From: an uncultured Acetatifactor sp.
Lineage (GTDB): Bacteria > Bacillota > Clostridia > Lachnospirales > Lachnospiraceae
Assembly (NCBI GenBank): GCA_910577185.1
Contig: CAJTLR010000001.1
Coordinates: forward strand, 81,477 to 126,962
Length of the DNA: 45,486 nucleotides
Direction: 5' to 3'
Positions 32,433 to 41,093 of the stretch are shown here, in pieces. Each line of letters begins with the position of its first letter. Within the stretch, counting starts at the first letter, position 1. The notes below the pieces were generated by a model. It made no database searches. It was not told the DNA's origin and saw only the letters and a program-made list of their open reading frames with translations. The translations under genes were made by a program, and so were the position numbers.

Positions 32433-33635
32433 ATGTCAGAGTGGAAAAACCTGACCTGGAAGGGGTATCTGCGGGAAGACGGCAGACTGGGAATCCGGAA
32501 TAAGGTCCTGGTGGTCTATACCGTGGAATGTGCCTCCCATGTGGCCCGGGAGATTGTGCGGACCGTGAATCTGCCGGACGTGGAAGTGATCGGGTTCGGC
32601 GGCTGTACGGACAATGAATATGCCATCCGTCTGCTGCTGAGTCTGGTGACACATCCCAATGTGGGGGCGGTACTGGCAGTGGGGCTGGGATGCGAATATG
32701 TGCGTGCAGACCGTCTGGCAGCTGCGGCTGCGGGAAAAGGGAAAGCAGCGGAGTTTATGTTTATCCAGGAAACGGGAGGCACCACGCCCAGCATCCGCAG
32801 GGGCGTGGAAATCGTGCTTGAAATGACAAAACAGCTGAAGGACACGCCCATGGCGCCCATGGGATTTGCGGATCTGGTGGTGGGGGCGGAATGCGGCGGA
32901 AGCGACTTTACCAGCGGCCTGGCGGGCAATGTGGCCGTGGGAAAATTTTACGATATGCTGGGGGAGCTGGGGGGAACATCCATTTTTGAGGAAATCGTGG
33001 AGGCCGTGGGGCTGAAAAAAATGCTGCTGGAAAGGGCGGCGGACGAAAAGGCCGGAAAGGAACTGGCATACACTTACGACAAAGCCCTGGCATACTGCAG
33101 GAGCGTGCGGCAGTATTCCGTAAGTCCCGGGAATTTTGCCGGGGGACTGAGCACCATAGAGGAAAAGAGTATGGGGGCGCTGGCCAAGAGCGGTTCCAGG
33201 CCTATCAGGGGCGTGCTGAAGGTGGCGATGACGCCGCCGGGAAAGGGACTGTGGCTTCTGGACAGTACACCGGATCCCTATTTTATGCAGTTCGGCATTA
33301 CCAATCCCAACGATAATGAAGGCCTCATGGACCTGATCAGCTGCGGCTGCCATTTGACCATACTGGTCACCGGCAGGGGGAATGTGACGGGCAGCGCGGT
33401 GGCGCCGGTGGTGAAGGTCACGGGGAACCATGAGACTTATGTGAAAATGGAAGAAGATATGGACTTTGACGCCGGACTTGTGCTGGAGGGCCGCGCCACC
33501 ATGGAAGAGACGGCGCAGGAGCTGGGAAGGTATATCGGCCGGGTCTGCGGGGGCAAAAGGACCAAAGGGGAAGCGCTGGGACACAAGGAATTCTGCATTC
33601 CCTATAAATACCAGGAAAAGAGATGCCGGGGATAG
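32433..33635 (+). CDS. UxaA-type altronate/sugar-acid dehydratase large subunit
   Basis: 400 residues, ATG 32433 after AAAGGTG. Dehydrates altronate (or a related hexonate) to 2-keto-3-deoxygluconate. Marks: GYLREDGRLGIRNKVLVVYT at the start, Cys residues for iron binding in GFGGCTDNE, VGLGCEYV and GAECGGSDFTSG, and the TPPGKGLWLLDSTPD and GRGNVTGSAVAPVVKVTGN segments. It follows the SAF subunit after 86 bases and lies before the reductase and uronate isomerase, matching the UxaC-UxaB-UxaA order of reactions. Galactarate-type substrates cannot be excluded. Confidence 0.92.
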   Translation: MSEWKNLTWKGYLREDGRLGIRNKVLVVYTVECASHVAREIVRTVNLPDVEVIGFGGCTDNEYAIRLLLSLVTHPNVGAVLAVGLGCEYVRADRLAAAAAGKGKAAEFMFIQETGGTTPSIRRGVEIVLEMTKQLKDTPMAPMGFADLVVGAECGGSDFTSGLAGNVAVGKFYDMLGELGGTSIFEEIVEAVGLKKMLLERAADEKAGKELAYTYDKALAYCRSVRQYSVSPGNFAGGLSTIEEKSMGALAKSGSRPIRGVLKVAMTPPGKGLWLLDSTPDPYFMQFGITNPNDNEGLMDLISCGCHLTILVTGRGNVTGSAVAPVVKVTGNHETYVKMEEDMDFDAGLVLEGRATMEETAQELGRYIGRVCGGKRTKGEALGHKEFCIPYKYQEKRCRG

Positions 33636-33726
33636 GGGCAGGATTGTCCGGCAAAACAGCAGGAAATGCGGTTTTGGGATGTTGAGGGGAAGAAAAACTG
33701 TATCAAAAAAGAAGGAGAGAAAACAG

Positions 33727-34488
33727 ATGACGGATATTTTTTCATTGGAAGGAAGAAGGGCAGTCATTACAGGAGGCGCCACAGGACTGGGACTGGCCAT
33801 GACGGACTGCATTGTACAGTCGGGGGGAAGCGTGACGGTGGTGAGCTCGTCCCCTGCCGAGAAATACAGGGAGACGCTTGCCGGGTATGGAGACAGGGTA
33901 TCCTATGAGCAGTTTGACATTACCTGCACGGACAGGACGGAAGAGTTTGTGGCGGAATTGACAGAGAAATACGGCAGGATTGACATTCTGGTAAACAATG
34001 CGGGAAACCACTGCAAAAAACCGGTGGAGGACATGAGCGTGGATGACTATACCAATGTGCTGAATGTGCATCTGGTGGGGGCATACGCCTTGACCAGGGC
34101 GATTCTGCCCCACATGCGCGCCAACAAAAAGGGCAGCATTCTGTTTATGACCAGCATGACGGGTTACATCGGAATGCCCTATGTGTGCGGATATGCCACG
34201 GCCAAATCAGGGATTCTGGGCCTGATCCGATCATTGACCAGCGAAGTCAGCGGAGACGGTATCCGCGTGAACGGCATTGCACCGGGCTGGATTGACACGC
34301 CCATGTTCCGCAGGGCCACGGACGGGGATGACGCCCGCAAAAACAAGATTCTGGGGAGAACGCCCATGAACAAATTCGGGGAGCCGTCGGATGTGGGCTG
34401 GGCCTGTGTGTATCTGTGCAGCGATGCCGCAAAGTTTGTCACAGGAACCGTGCTCACGGTGGACGGCGGCGCGGTGACGGGATTCTGA
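33727..34488 (+). CDS. Short-chain dehydrogenase/reductase, probable fructuronate/tagaturonate reductase
   Basis: 253 residues from ATG 33727 (GAAGGAGAG upstream); the frame is open before it without a site. Rossmann-fold NAD(P)H reductase: cofactor loop TGGATGLG (15-22), NNAG (90-93), catalytic Ser 143, Tyr 156 and Lys 160 (YATAK), and the ending LTVDGGAVTGF. In this operon it should reduce the keto-uronate made by the isomerase to the hexonate used by the dehydratase, a job done by unrelated UxaB/UxuB enzymes in E. coli but by SDR proteins in several Gram-positives. Gluconate 5-dehydrogenase is another possible label. The substrate is inferred only from context. Confidence 0.88.
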   Translation: MTDIFSLEGRRAVITGGATGLGLAMTDCIVQSGGSVTVVSSSPAEKYRETLAGYGDRVSYEQFDITCTDRTEEFVAELTEKYGRIDILVNNAGNHCKKPVEDMSVDDYTNVLNVHLVGAYALTRAILPHMRANKKGSILFMTSMTGYIGMPYVCGYATAKSGILGLIRSLTSEVSGDGIRVNGIAPGWIDTPMFRRATDGDDARKNKILGRTPMNKFGEPSDVGWACVYLCSDAAKFVTGTVLTVDGGAVTGF

Positions 34489-34640
34489 CCGGGTCTGTCC
34501 CCTTGGGATAAGGGGCACACCAAAGACGCGGCGCGACAGACGCAAGGCGGGTTCCGGACATGGCGCAGGGGCAGTTTCGGGGTCTTCCGGCCAGTCCGCC
34601 GGGACAGAAAAACGTCATATGCGGCGCAGGAAAGGGAAAA

Positions 34641-34735
34641 GATTGAAAATTGAATATTTTCAATCCCAAGTTTGTGTCTGCGCGGCATCCACAAACTTGA
34701 CATGCGCAAAAGGCCGCGCAGAAATGGGGAAAAAC
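34641..34735 (+). other. Conserved structured leader element, copy 3 (before uronate isomerase)
   Basis: Same 95-nt layout: arms 34641-34651/34655-34665 (one mismatch at the loop end), 34667-34676/34690-34699 (perfect), and loop TCTGCGCGGC (34677-34686) pairing perfectly over ten bases with GCCGCGCAGA (34713-34722). The start codon is again 95 nt from the first base. This copy lies inside an operon, 152 bases after the reductase gene, with no convincing promoter between. Confidence 0.87.
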
Positions 34736-36136
34736 ATGTTTCGTGAAAATTTATTATTGACCAATGCCACAGGAAAGCGGCTTTATGAGCAGTATGCGTC
34801 AGAACTGCCCATTATCGATTACCACTGTCATCTGCTTCCCCGGGAGATTTATGAAAATAAGGAATTTGAGGATATCGGGGAAATGTGGCTGGCCCATGAC
34901 CATTATAAATGGCGCGCCATGCGGTGTTTCGGGATTCCGGAAAAATATATTACGGGGGATGCCTCCTATTATGAAAAGTATCTGAAATTTGCGGAAATTT
35001 TTCCGGAACTGATTGGAAATCCCATCTATATCTGGTGTGCGCTGGAATTAAAACGTTATTTCGATATAGAGGAGCCGCTGAACCGGGAAAACGCGGAAAG
35101 CATTTACAGACAGACCAAAGAACTGATCCGGGAGCGCCACATGACGCCCCGGTACTGTATGAAAGTGAGCCGTGTGGAGTTTGTGTGCACCACGGAGGAT
35201 CCGTCGGACACTCTGATATATCATAAGAAGATGCGGGAGGAAGGAACCGAAGGCATCCGGATTGCGTCGGCTTTCCGGCCGGATAAGGCATTCTATGCGG
35301 AAAAGCCCGGATTTGCGGAGTACATGGGAATCCTGTCCGGGGCGGCAGGTATGCCGGTGAGGAGTTTCCGGGAGATGATGGATGCCCTGGAGCGCAGGCT
35401 GGTTTTCTTCCGGGATATGGGAAGCATGATCAGCGACAACGGAATCGAGGATTTTGCATGGCATGATTACAGTCAGGAAGAGACAGAGCATATTTTCCGC
35501 AAAGCCATGGCGGGAGAGCGGCTGGATGCCCGCGAGCGGGATTGCTACCGCAGCGCATTTCTGATGGAAGCGGGCAGAATGTATCACAGAAATGGCTTTG
35601 TGATGCAGCTTCACATCGGAACCTATCAGGGGGCGAACAAGAGCCGGGAGTCGGGAATCGGCGTGGCCTGCGGCTTTGACTGTACAGACGATTCCACCGG
35701 GATCAAAAGCGTGGGAGAGCTTTTGAGCAGGCTGACCGCGGAAGACGCGCTGCCAAAGACCATACTTTATCCCCTGAACGCGGCACAGATGGAGACTTTT
35801 GCCGTGCTGGCGGCAGGTTTTTGTGAAGGGCCGGTGCGGGGCAGGGTACAGCTGGGGGCACCCTGGTGGTTCAATGACCAGGCCCATGGCATCAGACGGC
35901 AGTTTGAGGCGGCGGCAAATCTTTATCCGGTGGCTCTTTCGGTGGGAATGCTGACAGATTCCAGGAGTTTCCTAAGCTATCCCCGCCATGAACTCTATCG
36001 CCGGGTGCTCTGCAGCTATTTGGGGGAACTGGTGGAAAGGGGAGAGTATTTTTCCGGGGAAGAGGATTTGGCGAGAGTAATCAGGAATGTGTGCCATGAC
36101 AATGCAGAGGAATATTTCGGCCTCTGCTTGTATTAA
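34736..36136 (+). CDS. uxaC: Uronate (glucuronate/galacturonate) isomerase
   Basis: 466 residues from ATG 34736, with GGGGA just upstream; the longer frame through the leader element would add unrelated residues. Converts D-glucuronate to D-fructuronate or D-galacturonate to D-tagaturonate. Amidohydrolase-fold marks are clear: DYHCHL at 28-33, the MQLHIGTYQGANKS segment and GAPWWFNDQAHGIRRQ near the C-terminus. Length matches the family (about 470). Final step-one enzyme of the operon's uronate route: its product would go to the SDR reductase and UxaA-type dehydratase encoded upstream. The following hairpin at 36224 may end the operon. Confidence 0.96.
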   Translation: MFRENLLLTNATGKRLYEQYASELPIIDYHCHLLPREIYENKEFEDIGEMWLAHDHYKWRAMRCFGIPEKYITGDASYYEKYLKFAEIFPELIGNPIYIWCALELKRYFDIEEPLNRENAESIYRQTKELIRERHMTPRYCMKVSRVEFVCTTEDPSDTLIYHKKMREEGTEGIRIASAFRPDKAFYAEKPGFAEYMGILSGAAGMPVRSFREMMDALERRLVFFRDMGSMISDNGIEDFAWHDYSQEETEHIFRKAMAGERLDARERDCYRSAFLMEAGRMYHRNGFVMQLHIGTYQGANKSRESGIGVACGFDCTDDSTGIKSVGELLSRLTAEDALPKTILYPLNAAQMETFAVLAAGFCEGPVRGRVQLGAPWWFNDQAHGIRRQFEAAANLYPVALSVGMLTDSRSFLSYPRHELYRRVLCSYLGELVERGEYFSGEEDLARVIRNVCHDNAEEYFGLCLY

Positions 36137-36161
36137 GTAAACTTTCTGAAATTATTATAAT
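36133..36161 (+). promoter_or_regulatory. Candidate promoter upstream of the GH2-esterase operon
   Basis: TTAAGT (36133-36138), 17-base spacer and a perfect TATAAT (36156-36161). The -35 is weak and overlaps the uronate isomerase stop. If active, the transcript would contain both hairpins at 36224 and 36297. Confidence 0.4.
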
Positions 36162-36223
36162 TTTTCTGTCTGTTTCTTTCATGTTAGAATATAAACATAA
36201 AGGACAGGCGGATACCATAAGGG

Positions 36224-36278
36224 ATACCCCGTATGGGCCCGGGCGGCGGACATGTGCAGCCGGGCGTCTGCGGGGTAT
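36224..36278 (+). terminator. Strong two-part stem-loop after the uronate isomerase gene
   Basis: ATACCCCG (36224-36231) pairs with CGGGGTAT (36271-36278); inside it GCCCGG (36237-36242) pairs with CCGGGC (36260-36265). TTT follows. It can end the uronate operon, or act as an attenuator if the promoter at 36133 is real. Confidence 0.6.
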
Positions 36279-36296
36279 TTTACCGTAAATGACAGA

Positions 36297-36329
36297 TACC
36301 CTCCGTGTGTCCTCTTTCCATGGAGGGTA
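36297..36329 (+). other. Second leader hairpin before the GH2 gene
   Basis: TACCCTCC (36297-36304) is perfectly complementary to GGAGGGTA (36322-36329), loop of 17. It lies 62 bases before the GH2 start, with no T-run; a possible antiterminator or stabiliser. Confidence 0.5.
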
Positions 36330-36390
36330 AATTTGCCGTTTCCGGCTTGCGGGGACAGGATTTTGGTATGTTGCGGAAAGGCAGGGAATT

Positions 36391-39300
36391 ATGGGACAGA
36401 AGGATATTTTTCAGGACATAGCGGACAACCGGATTCAGGTGACGGAGGCACACAGTGAAATACCTCCGGTGAAAAAAAATGACAGAGTTTTTGCAGAGAG
36501 CCGGATACCGTTTCCTTACGGGCAGGTGTCTTTCAGGCAGGACATTCCTTTTGAAGAGCGCAGGAAGGCTTTCCGGAGGGAGCTGGAGGCCCTGCGGGAG
36601 AGATACCGTCCTTTTATGGCAGACTGCCTTCCGGGACAGGACACGGGGACGGAGGTCAGGGAACTGAAGCATTTCACATTCCGCTATCTGGAAAAGGGAG
36701 AGGTTTTCACGCAGAGAGACCGGACGGATGCTGTCTGGGAAGAGGTGACGCTTCCCGATTACAGGGGTCCCGCCGGGGAGAACGGAAAGTGGAAGGGATA
36801 TTACAGGATCTTTTTTTCCTGCCGGGAAAGAAAGGCGCAGGAAAGGACAGTGCTGCAGTTCCAGAGTGTGGATTATATTGCAAGGGTGTATGTGAACGGC
36901 TCTTTTGTGGGAAGCCACGAAGGATTGTTCGCCCCCTTTTCTTTTGATGTTTCCGACTATGTACAGGCCGGAGAAGACAACGAGCTGGTGGTGGAGTGCC
37001 AGAATGACATTCCCATGATGGGAGTGGGAGATTTACTGGACGGTGACAAGCTCTACGCTGCCACGGGCCCGGGCTGGGATGATCCGCAGATGGGATGGCA
37101 TCACTGCCCCGCGGGAGCCGGCATCACAGGGAAGGTAACGCTGGAGTACAGACCCTGCCTGTATCTGGAAGACGTCTTTGTCTGTCCGGACATTGACGCC
37201 CATGTGGCCCAGGTGAGGGTGGGTGTCAGAAATTACACGGATACCCTGCAGCGGGATTACCGGCTGCGCCTGCGGATTCTGCCCAGGAACTTTGCCGGGG
37301 AGGCCATTGCGGATTATGTGCATCCGGTGCCGTACATAGGCGTGGGGCAGAACGAATATAGATTTGTCGTGGATATCAGGGACTACAGACTCTGGGAGCC
37401 GGAGACGCCCTGGCTCTACGGCGCGCTGCTGGAGCTTGAGCCGGCGCAAAATCACGGGGAGGATTCCGGCGCCGTATGTGTCAGCCGCCTGACGGAGACA
37501 GTGGGAATCCGCAAATTTGTCAGCGATGAAAACAGTACGCCCAGGGGAAAATTTTTCCTGAACAACCATCCTGTGGTCCTGCGGGGGGCCAACGAGATGG
37601 GACATCTCCAGCAGTGTGTGATGAACGGAGACCGGGATACCCTGGTTGACGATATTTTGATAGCAAAATTATGTAATATGAACTATTACCGCGTGACCCA
37701 GAGGCCGGTGCAGCGGGAGATTTATGATTATTTTGACATGCTGGGCATGATGCACCAGTGTGACCTTCCTCTTTTCAGTTTTATGCGCAGGCCCCAGTTT
37801 GCGGAAGGGGTCCGGCAGTGCGTGGAGCTGGAGCATCTGATCCGCAATCATCCTTCTTCGGTGATGGTGACGCTGATCAATGAGCCCATGACCATAAGAA
37901 AGACGGAGGACCCCAGGTCCAAGGGATCTGTCAGAAGCGTCACCAAGGGACACAGACATCTGATGCGGGATGAGCTGGAGGCCTTTTTCGTGGCTGCCAG
38001 GCAGGCAATTTACACGGAAAATCCGGGGCGTGTGGTGAAGAATGTGGAGGGAGATTATGAGCCGCCCACCGTGGAAGGCATGCCGGATTTCCACTGTTAC
38101 ACTATGTGGTATTCCCATCACGCCATGCCCATAGGCAAACTGATGGCCGGGTATCTGCCTGCCATCAAGGAAGGCTGGATGGCGGGCTGCGGGGAGTACG
38201 GCGCGGAGGGCCTGGACAATCTTCATGTGATGACTTCCAGGTATCCCGCGGAGTGGCTGGCCACAGACGCGGAGGGCCACTGGTATCCGGACAAGATCGT
38301 GCGGGCCCAGACACATTCCCTGCAGGGAGACTGGTATCAGGAACAGAATACCATGGAAGACTGGATCAGGGAGAGCCAGCGCTACCAGGCCAGGGCCACG
38401 ACGCTGATGACGGATGCCTTCCGCAGACGGGCCGACATTATCAGCCATACGGCCATTCATCTGCTGATTGACGCCTGGCCGTCAGGATGGATGAAGACTC
38501 TGGTGGACTGCGAGCGGGAGCCGAAGAGGGCCTATTTTGCCTACCGTGACAGTCTGGTTCCGGTGAGGATGAATTTCTACTGTCCCAGAACCTATGTCTA
38601 TGCAGGGGAAAAAGTTCCTGTGGAAGTATGGCTTTTAAACGACAGCAGCCTTGACAGGCAGCTGCAGGTGCAGGCCGCCTTTGCCGGGGAGAATTTCCTG
38701 CTTGCAGGCGGGGTGGATGCCGCATCCTCCGCATTCCTGGGCACCCTGGAACTGACCATGCCAAAGGAGGGCCATGTGACCCGGATCACTTTGGAAGGCT
38801 GTGTCAGGGATGTGACGGAAGCCGTACAGACTGCCGGAACCCCGGAAGCGGCCGCCGCGGAACCTGTGGCAGCCCTGCCGGAGGATATCCTGTCGGAGAC
38901 GGCTCTTTCCTCCTTTGAGGAAGGCAGTCTCTACGGAGAAAAAATGGAATTTACCGTATATCCCGCAGAGGGCCGCATTGCCCCGGAAGCGCTGGAACAC
39001 AAATCCGTGACGGAGGAACGCTCCGGAAGGGTGATTCTGCCCCTGCTCACCGCGGATAACAAAACGGAACTGGAAAATGCCATAGAAAAAATAACGGCAG
39101 AGGGCAAAACGGCGGTACTATGCTGGGGAACGGATAAAAACATCCGGATTTCCGTACAGGGAGAGTCCCTGGGCCTGAAAAAGTGCCAGCAGGTATTTTT
39201 TGCGGCATCAGGGGAGGAATACCAAAAATATTCCCTGAACATGCTCTACAATGCCCGGGAGGGATACATAGACATACTGGGCGGCTGGTTCGTGGATACG

Positions 39301-39492
39301 GCCCTTGCCGGGACGTGCAAAGCCTACACTTATGCCAGGGGAGGATTTGACGACAGCCGCGGCGCCAAGAAGAAGCTTCCTTTTGTGCTGGAAATTCCGG
39401 TGAACAAAGGGAAATTGGTGGCGGTGAGCCTGGAGACGGCAGGCCGTCTGGGTGTAAACGCCAACCTGGACGCGCTGCTGCGGGGAATCTGA
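36391..39492 (+). CDS. Glycoside hydrolase family 2 protein (beta-galactosidase/glucuronidase-like)
   Basis: 1033 residues, ATG 36391 with GCAGGGA upstream. Sugar-binding jelly roll at about 120-220 (VDYIARVYVNGSFVGSHEGL), immunoglobulin-like domain, then a TIM barrel. The acid/base is Glu 498 in VTLINEP and the probable nucleophile Glu 602 in GCGEYGAEG. The C-terminal 300 residues are beta-rich and diverged. It lacks a signal peptide. GH2 specificity covers galactosides, glucuronides, mannosides and arabinosides; with the esterase and GH67-like protein in the same operon, a uronic-acid-bearing substrate is plausible but not shown. Confidence 0.9.
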   Translation: MGQKDIFQDIADNRIQVTEAHSEIPPVKKNDRVFAESRIPFPYGQVSFRQDIPFEERRKAFRRELEALRERYRPFMADCLPGQDTGTEVRELKHFTFRYLEKGEVFTQRDRTDAVWEEVTLPDYRGPAGENGKWKGYYRIFFSCRERKAQERTVLQFQSVDYIARVYVNGSFVGSHEGLFAPFSFDVSDYVQAGEDNELVVECQNDIPMMGVGDLLDGDKLYAATGPGWDDPQMGWHHCPAGAGITGKVTLEYRPCLYLEDVFVCPDIDAHVAQVRVGVRNYTDTLQRDYRLRLRILPRNFAGEAIADYVHPVPYIGVGQNEYRFVVDIRDYRLWEPETPWLYGALLELEPAQNHGEDSGAVCVSRLTETVGIRKFVSDENSTPRGKFFLNNHPVVLRGANEMGHLQQCVMNGDRDTLVDDILIAKLCNMNYYRVTQRPVQREIYDYFDMLGMMHQCDLPLFSFMRRPQFAEGVRQCVELEHLIRNHPSSVMVTLINEPMTIRKTEDPRSKGSVRSVTKGHRHLMRDELEAFFVAARQAIYTENPGRVVKNVEGDYEPPTVEGMPDFHCYTMWYSHHAMPIGKLMAGYLPAIKEGWMAGCGEYGAEGLDNLHVMTSRYPAEWLATDAEGHWYPDKIVRAQTHSLQGDWYQEQNTMEDWIRESQRYQARATTLMTDAFRRRADIISHTAIHLLIDAWPSGWMKTLVDCEREPKRAYFAYRDSLVPVRMNFYCPRTYVYAGEKVPVEVWLLNDSSLDRQLQVQAAFAGENFLLAGGVDAASSAFLGTLELTMPKEGHVTRITLEGCVRDVTEAVQTAGTPEAAAAEPVAALPEDILSETALSSFEEGSLYGEKMEFTVYPAEGRIAPEALEHKSVTEERSGRVILPLLTADNKTELENAIEKITAEGKTAVLCWGTDKNIRISVQGESLGLKKCQQVFFAASGEEYQKYSLNMLYNAREGYIDILGGWFVDTALAGTCKAYTYARGGFDDSRGAKKKLPFVLEIPVNKGKLVAVSLETAGRLGVNANLDALLRGI

Positions 39493-39498
39493 AACCGG

Positions 39499-39553
39499 TC
39501 CCGGAAACGGCGCCGGGACAGCACACATCCAAAATGAGCAGGGATTCATTTTG
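39499..39553 (+). other. Two hairpins between GH2 and esterase genes
   Basis: TCCCGG (39499-39504) with CCGGGA (39513-39518), then CAAAATGA (39530-39537) with TCATTTTG (39546-39553), both perfect. The second is AT-rich and sits 23 bases before the esterase start; there is no T-run. Confidence 0.45.
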
Positions 39554-39576
39554 CGATAATGAAACAGAGGGAAGAA

Positions 39577-40686
39577 ATGATGACATGGCAGGATATTGAG
39601 AGAGAACTGGAACAGAGAAAACTGCCTGGTCTGCTCACCTTGGCAGATGGCAGAAGGGTGGAAGACCGGGAGGACATGCTCCGGCGCAGACAGGAGATAA
39701 AAGAAATTCTCTGCAGGGAATTTGCGGGTTACAGCCCTGCTTTTCCCGTGACCACAGAAGGAACGGTCTGTAACAGGGACGAAAACGCGTACGGCGGAAA
39801 GGCTGTACGGGAAAAAATCATACTTTCCTTCCGGACACCGTTTAACGGATTTTCGTTTGCATTTGAGCTGTTCGTGCCCAGGGCAGGGACAGCTCAGTCT
39901 GGAAAGGTACCGGTGTTTGTTTACCTTGGCTTTACCCAGACGCCCGCAGACGGCCCGGGGGAAGAGATTATCGACAATGGGTTTGCGCTGGCACATATCA
40001 GCTATCAGGAAGTGGCCCCGGACAAAAACGACGGTTTTGCCAACGGGCTGGGAACTTTCTGCAGCAGAAATCCTTACGACAGCTGGGGAAAGCTGGGCAT
40101 GTGGGCTTACGGCGCCGGGAGGGTGGCAGATTATCTGTGCACCCGGCCGGACGTGGACAGCGGCCGTATGGCGGTGATGGGCCATTCCCGGCTGGGAAAG
40201 GCGGCGCTGTGGTGCGGGGCCCTGGACGAGCGATTTTCACTGACGGTGTCCAATAACTCCGGGGGAGGCGGTGCCGCGCTGTTTCGGGGCAAGACGGGGG
40301 AGCGTGTGGCGAACCTGGCGAAAGAAGGCTCCGCACACTGGTTTTGCGGCAATTTCGTCAATTATGCCAACCGGGAGGAGGAACTGCCCTTTGACCAGCA
40401 TTTCCTCCTGGCACTGACGGCGCCCAGACATCTCTATGTGGCAAGCGCTTCCCTGGACGAATGGGCAGACCCACGGTCAGAATTTCTGGCATGCGCCGCC
40501 GCTTCCGGGGCCTTTGAACTCTGGGGTGTGCCGGGACTGATTCTGGAGGAGCAGGCCGGGACAACCATGCCGGAACATCCCCTGCACCAGGGACACATCG
40601 GATATCATATGCGCCAGGGCACACACCACCTGGGCCGGGAAGACTGGAAGCACATTTTTGAATACCGGAGACTGCACGGGGTATAG
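39577..40686 (+). CDS. CE15-like carbohydrate esterase (glucuronoyl esterase family)
   Basis: 369 residues from ATG 39577, five bases after GAGGG; ATG 39559 lacks a ribosome site. Alpha/beta-hydrolase with the nucleophile elbow MGHSRLGKAALWC, Ser 204, matching the family G-x-S-R-x-G-K pattern, SWGKLGMWAYGAGR before it, and a late His in HQGHIGYHMRQGTHH. CE15 enzymes split esters between lignin alcohols or methyl groups and glucuronate, releasing uronic acid. No signal peptide, so lignin itself is an unlikely substrate; a methyl-esterified or otherwise esterified oligosaccharide is more likely. Placed between GH2 and a GH67-like gene. Family assignment is by motif and could be a broader acetyl-xylan-esterase-like group. 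Confidence 0.78.
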   Translation: MMTWQDIERELEQRKLPGLLTLADGRRVEDREDMLRRRQEIKEILCREFAGYSPAFPVTTEGTVCNRDENAYGGKAVREKIILSFRTPFNGFSFAFELFVPRAGTAQSGKVPVFVYLGFTQTPADGPGEEIIDNGFALAHISYQEVAPDKNDGFANGLGTFCSRNPYDSWGKLGMWAYGAGRVADYLCTRPDVDSGRMAVMGHSRLGKAALWCGALDERFSLTVSNNSGGGGAALFRGKTGERVANLAKEGSAHWFCGNFVNYANREEELPFDQHFLLALTAPRHLYVASASLDEWADPRSEFLACAAASGAFELWGVPGLILEEQAGTTMPEHPLHQGHIGYHMRQGTHHLGREDWKHIFEYRRLHGV

Positions 40687-40759
40687 CAGCTACAGACCGG
40701 AAGCACCCTCCTGCCGGGCGGGCCCCTTTTTTACCGGGCCCCTGCACCCAAAAATTATC

Positions 40760-40783
40760 CAGGGGGAGAATTTGCGCCCCCTG
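40760..40783 (+). other. Hairpin in the C-rich gap
   Basis: CAGGGGG (40760-40766) pairs perfectly with CCCCCTG (40777-40783), loop of ten. It is preceded by two GGGCCCC runs separated by TTTTTTACC soon after the esterase stop. No promoter is evident around it. Confidence 0.45.
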
Positions 40784-40877
40784 CGCCAGAGAAAATACCC
40801 AGGTGGAACATCCAATGTGGCATGCTGTGAAAAGGGTATATCCGGAGGAACATCCCATTCCGGTACCTGGCAGCACG

Positions 40878-40934
40878 CCCCGGGGAATTTTTTCACGGAC
40901 GTATCCCCTGTCGACCGTGAAAAAAGTTCCCGGG
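40878..40934. repeat. Long inverted repeat before the GH67-like gene
   Basis: TTTTTTCACGG (40888-40898) and CCGTGAAAAAA (40915-40925) are perfect complements. The stem continues outward through GGGGAA and TTCCCGGG with one bulge, about 19 bp in all, loop of 16. With A/T tracts on both sides it could terminate either strand. Confidence 0.7.
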
Positions 40935-40959
40935 AGAGGGCTGCATTGGGGAACCCGGA

Positions 40960-41048
40960 GCCCCTGCCCTGCGGCCCCCTGAAGCCAGATGCAGGTCCCC
41001 CCACTCTGAAACCAGGGTGCCCCTGCCCTGCAAACCCTGAAACCAAAG
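40960..41048. repeat. Degenerate C-rich tandem repeats
   Basis: GCCCCTGCCCTGC occurs at 40960-40972 and 41019-41031, each followed shortly by CCCTGAA-CC; a third CTCTGAAACCAGG lies at 41004-41016. CTGAA cores are spaced 27 and 31 bases. The opposite strand is G-run rich and could form G-quadruplexes. No gene is supported here. Confidence 0.65.
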
Positions 41049-41093
41049 GTGGAAAACCCACCCACGCAAAACGAAAAGAATGGAGGATTCTAA

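Noticed and set aside
32436..33812. 458-codon minus-strand frame opposite the UxaA-type gene
   Set aside because: Antisense to a well-supported dehydratase and low in recognisable structure; composition artefact.
40358..41065. Long minus-strand open frame of 235 codons across the C-rich gap
   Set aside because: It runs antisense through the esterase 3' end and its Gly-rich periodic protein simply mirrors the C-rich repeats; no ribosome site or family match.
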